A DNA stretch of 64,000 nt, taken from Promethearchaeota archaeon Loki_b31. Its GTDB lineage: Archaea > Asgardarchaeota > Lokiarchaeia > Sigyniarchaeales > SOKP01. This document shows, piece by piece, positions 62,535 to 64,000 of this stretch (position 1 is the first letter of the stretch; each line of letters starts with the position of its first letter). The DNA is taken from contig NJBI01000008.1 in assembly GCA_005222975.1 (NCBI GenBank), forward strand, positions 23,168-87,167. Direction: 5' to 3'. A program made the translations under genes and the position numbers. The notes below the pieces were generated by a model that was not told the origin of the DNA, made no database searches, and saw only the letters and a program-made list of their open reading frames with translations.

Positions 62535-62726
62535 TTATTTTCTTGCTAACAACCTTAGGATTTTTAAAAATTTAATTTTTAGGGTTGAAGTGTTAGCTAA
62601 ATGCATAATTGAAAAGTATACTCTTATTAAGATATCATCTGGCAATTTCGAATCATATGCATCATCGATAATAGAGTCAAACATATTAAAAGCGTCCTTT
62701 ATTTTGGGTATTAGTATCTTCTTCAT
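62535..62726 (-). CDS. Small helical protein, possibly HEPN-like
   Basis: A 63-aa two- to three-helix protein. The segment ILIRVYFSIMHLANTSTLKI contains R-x6-H in a helix and resembles the core helix of HEPN/MNT-type proteins (R-x-Y-Y-A...H-x-A-x-x-L), but the protein is much shorter than a full HEPN domain. It may be a partner or antitoxin of the 358-aa gene downstream, or a truncated HEPN protein. ATG start. Confidence 0.4.
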   Translation of the reverse strand: MKKILIPKIKDAFNMFDSIIDDAYDSKLPDDILIRVYFSIMHLANTSTLKIKFLKILRLLARK

Positions 62727-62885
62727 TGTAACACTTCCTCATTTTTATTAAATTCAATTATTTGTTTTCAAAATAGGATTAATTCCTATACTTTGTGTAT
62801 GGATGGGCAAAAAAAAAAGTTTTCGTTTAATGGTATCACGTAGATATTATAGCTTATTATAACAATATTTGGCACTTTTAAATTC

Positions 62886-64000
62886 ATGGACTTTAGTAGA
62901 AGCGTCAAAAAAGAAATCGTGAAGGTCTCTGCCGATCAATATGCACCAAAAGCGTGCCCATCTTGCGGAAATAGTGAAATTACAATAAGAACAAGCCATA
63001 AAAGGATAATATCCGAGCTTGGAAATATTGATACTGAATTATTTATAGAACTTCATGTAGCTACCTTTGAATGCAAGAATTGCGGGGCTAAATACACGCC
63101 AGAACATGTGGATTATCCCAAGGGGTATGAATATTCGAGACGAATAATTCAAACCGCTCTATCAATGCATTTTCAAGATAATGTCTCAGGAAACAAAATT
63201 GCGGCTCAGCTTGCGAAATATTTTAGCGTTCAGATACCCCCTAAGACGATTTATTCATGGGTTAATGCATTAACTGAAGAATTCATGAAAAGCGAATTTA
63301 AAACCGAGCCTGAGAAGGCATTAGAAGCGTATAAAGCACTCACAATCGATGGAACGGGTTTTAGTTTAGGAAATAAACTGTTAGGGAAAAAAAAAAATGT
63401 GCCCTTAGCATCGGCAGTCAAGTTATCAAACGGAATATACTTATTGACCTGGTGGGAATAGAAGACTTTGAGAATGGCTGTCGTTCTTTACTTGCTGTAA
63501 GAAAAAAAGCACCCATTAACCCTTATATTATCACGTGCGATTTTAGTCCCGCATTAATCGCCGCAATCAAAGCGATTTTTCCAGAATCTGCCGTTCAAAT
63601 CGACGGCTTTCACGTGATGCAAGCAATAAATAACGGAATAAGACGAGATTTCAAATATTACAGGGCTAAGCTTTATCGCGATGAAATAAACGAATTATTA
63701 GGGCTTCGTTCCTACCTTAATGTTCTCCAAGAGAAGCGTAAACGCGCCGATCTCCTCACTCCTGAAAGTATTCCACCTTTAAAAAAGATTAACCCTTCCC
63801 ATTCAGGAGCAAAAAAGTGTAACGAAGTCATAAAACAGCTCCTTTTTCTTTTAACCACACAGGATCCTCGCTTTTTTTTTATTGCTTTTGACATGGAGCT
63901 TAAAAAGCTTTTAAAAGAATACGGCGAAATCTTAAAGGAATTTTGCGATACATTGCGCTCTAAGTTTCCAAAACGGAAGTTTACAATTAAAGGACGCAAC
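62886..64000 (+). pseudogene. ISL3-like transposase, frameshifted and cut by the window end
   Basis: The first frame (62886-63461) has an N-terminal zinc ribbon (CPSCGNSEITI and FECKNCGAKYTP), an HTH (GNKIAAQLAKYFSVQIPPKT) and the first catalytic Asp (ALTIDGTGFSLG). An A11 run lies at 63387-63397. After it the correct sequence continues in another frame: CALSIGSQVIKRNILIDLVG, then YIITCDFSPALIAAIKAIF (second Asp) and QIDGFHVMQAINNG, the FHV motif of ISL3-type enzymes. The frame is open to the last base. The shift could be programmed at the A run, a mutation, or a homopolymer error. Terminal repeats cannot be seen. Confidence 0.75.

Overview
The window looks like an AT-rich chromosomal segment of an Asgard archaeon, most likely Lokiarchaeia-like. 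The evidence is a compact eukaryote-type ESCRT cluster (Snf7-family ESCRT-III, Vps4 ATPase, Vps25 and EAP30/Vps22-36-type ESCRT-II), an archaeal/eukaryal Nip7, a membrane protein with a longin/roadblock-like cytosolic tail, HEAT-LRR proteins, and an archaeal tRNA-Gly carrying two introns at non-canonical positions. All assignments come from reading motifs by eye; no database search was run.

Bases 1-26500 are chromosomal: phosphoglycerate kinase, a HAD phosphatase, tRNA-Val, tRNA-Gly, a PfkB sugar kinase, the ESCRT cluster (7.4-11.1 kb), Nip7, regulatory and membrane proteins, an RNA m5C methyltransferase, a CYTH enzyme, a sugar-nucleotide pyrophosphorylase, an MFS transporter, a SIS-domain protein, glycogen phosphorylase and two HEAT-LRR proteins. 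A 206-bp stretch of vps25 is repeated without a mismatch about 2.2 kb downstream in non-coding DNA.

Bases 26500-40900 are accessory. They hold a giant gene of about 3100 codons on the minus strand, split by a single in-frame TAA into 1502- and 1602-codon halves, with Ca-binding-like D-x-D-x-D-G loops and an apparently missing 5' end. Next come a small HTH gene and many small plasmid/virus-like genes (HMG-box-like, ribbon-helix-helix-like, cysteine-rich, and a membrane-anchored transglutaminase-like protein lacking the catalytic Cys), and two strong candidate structured RNAs.

Bases 40900-54800 are a mirror-symmetric type III-A CRISPR locus. Two arrays with nearly the same 37-bp repeat point outward from a central cas10-csm2-csm3-csm4-csm5-csm6-cas6 cassette, each with a leader of about 534 bp, and the two leaders are inverted copies of each other. 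An IS with 24-bp terminal inverted repeats and an 8-bp target duplication sits between the left leader and cas10; its transposase has two in-frame stops. No cas1 or cas2 is present.

Bases 54800-64000 look like a partly decayed defence island: a nucleotidyltransferase fragment, an Mrr-like endonuclease, a 1046-aa TPR protein with a C-terminal HEPN-type R-x4-H motif, an HTH-CARF-like regulator, relics of a radical-SAM (possibly viperin-like) gene and of an ATPase gene, a TIR-like/deoxyribosyltransferase-like protein, two unknown genes, and an ISL3-like transposase that is frameshifted at an A11 run and leaves the window. The CARF regulator and the HEPN protein next to a Csm6-containing type III system suggest an extended cyclic-oligoadenylate response, which is inference.
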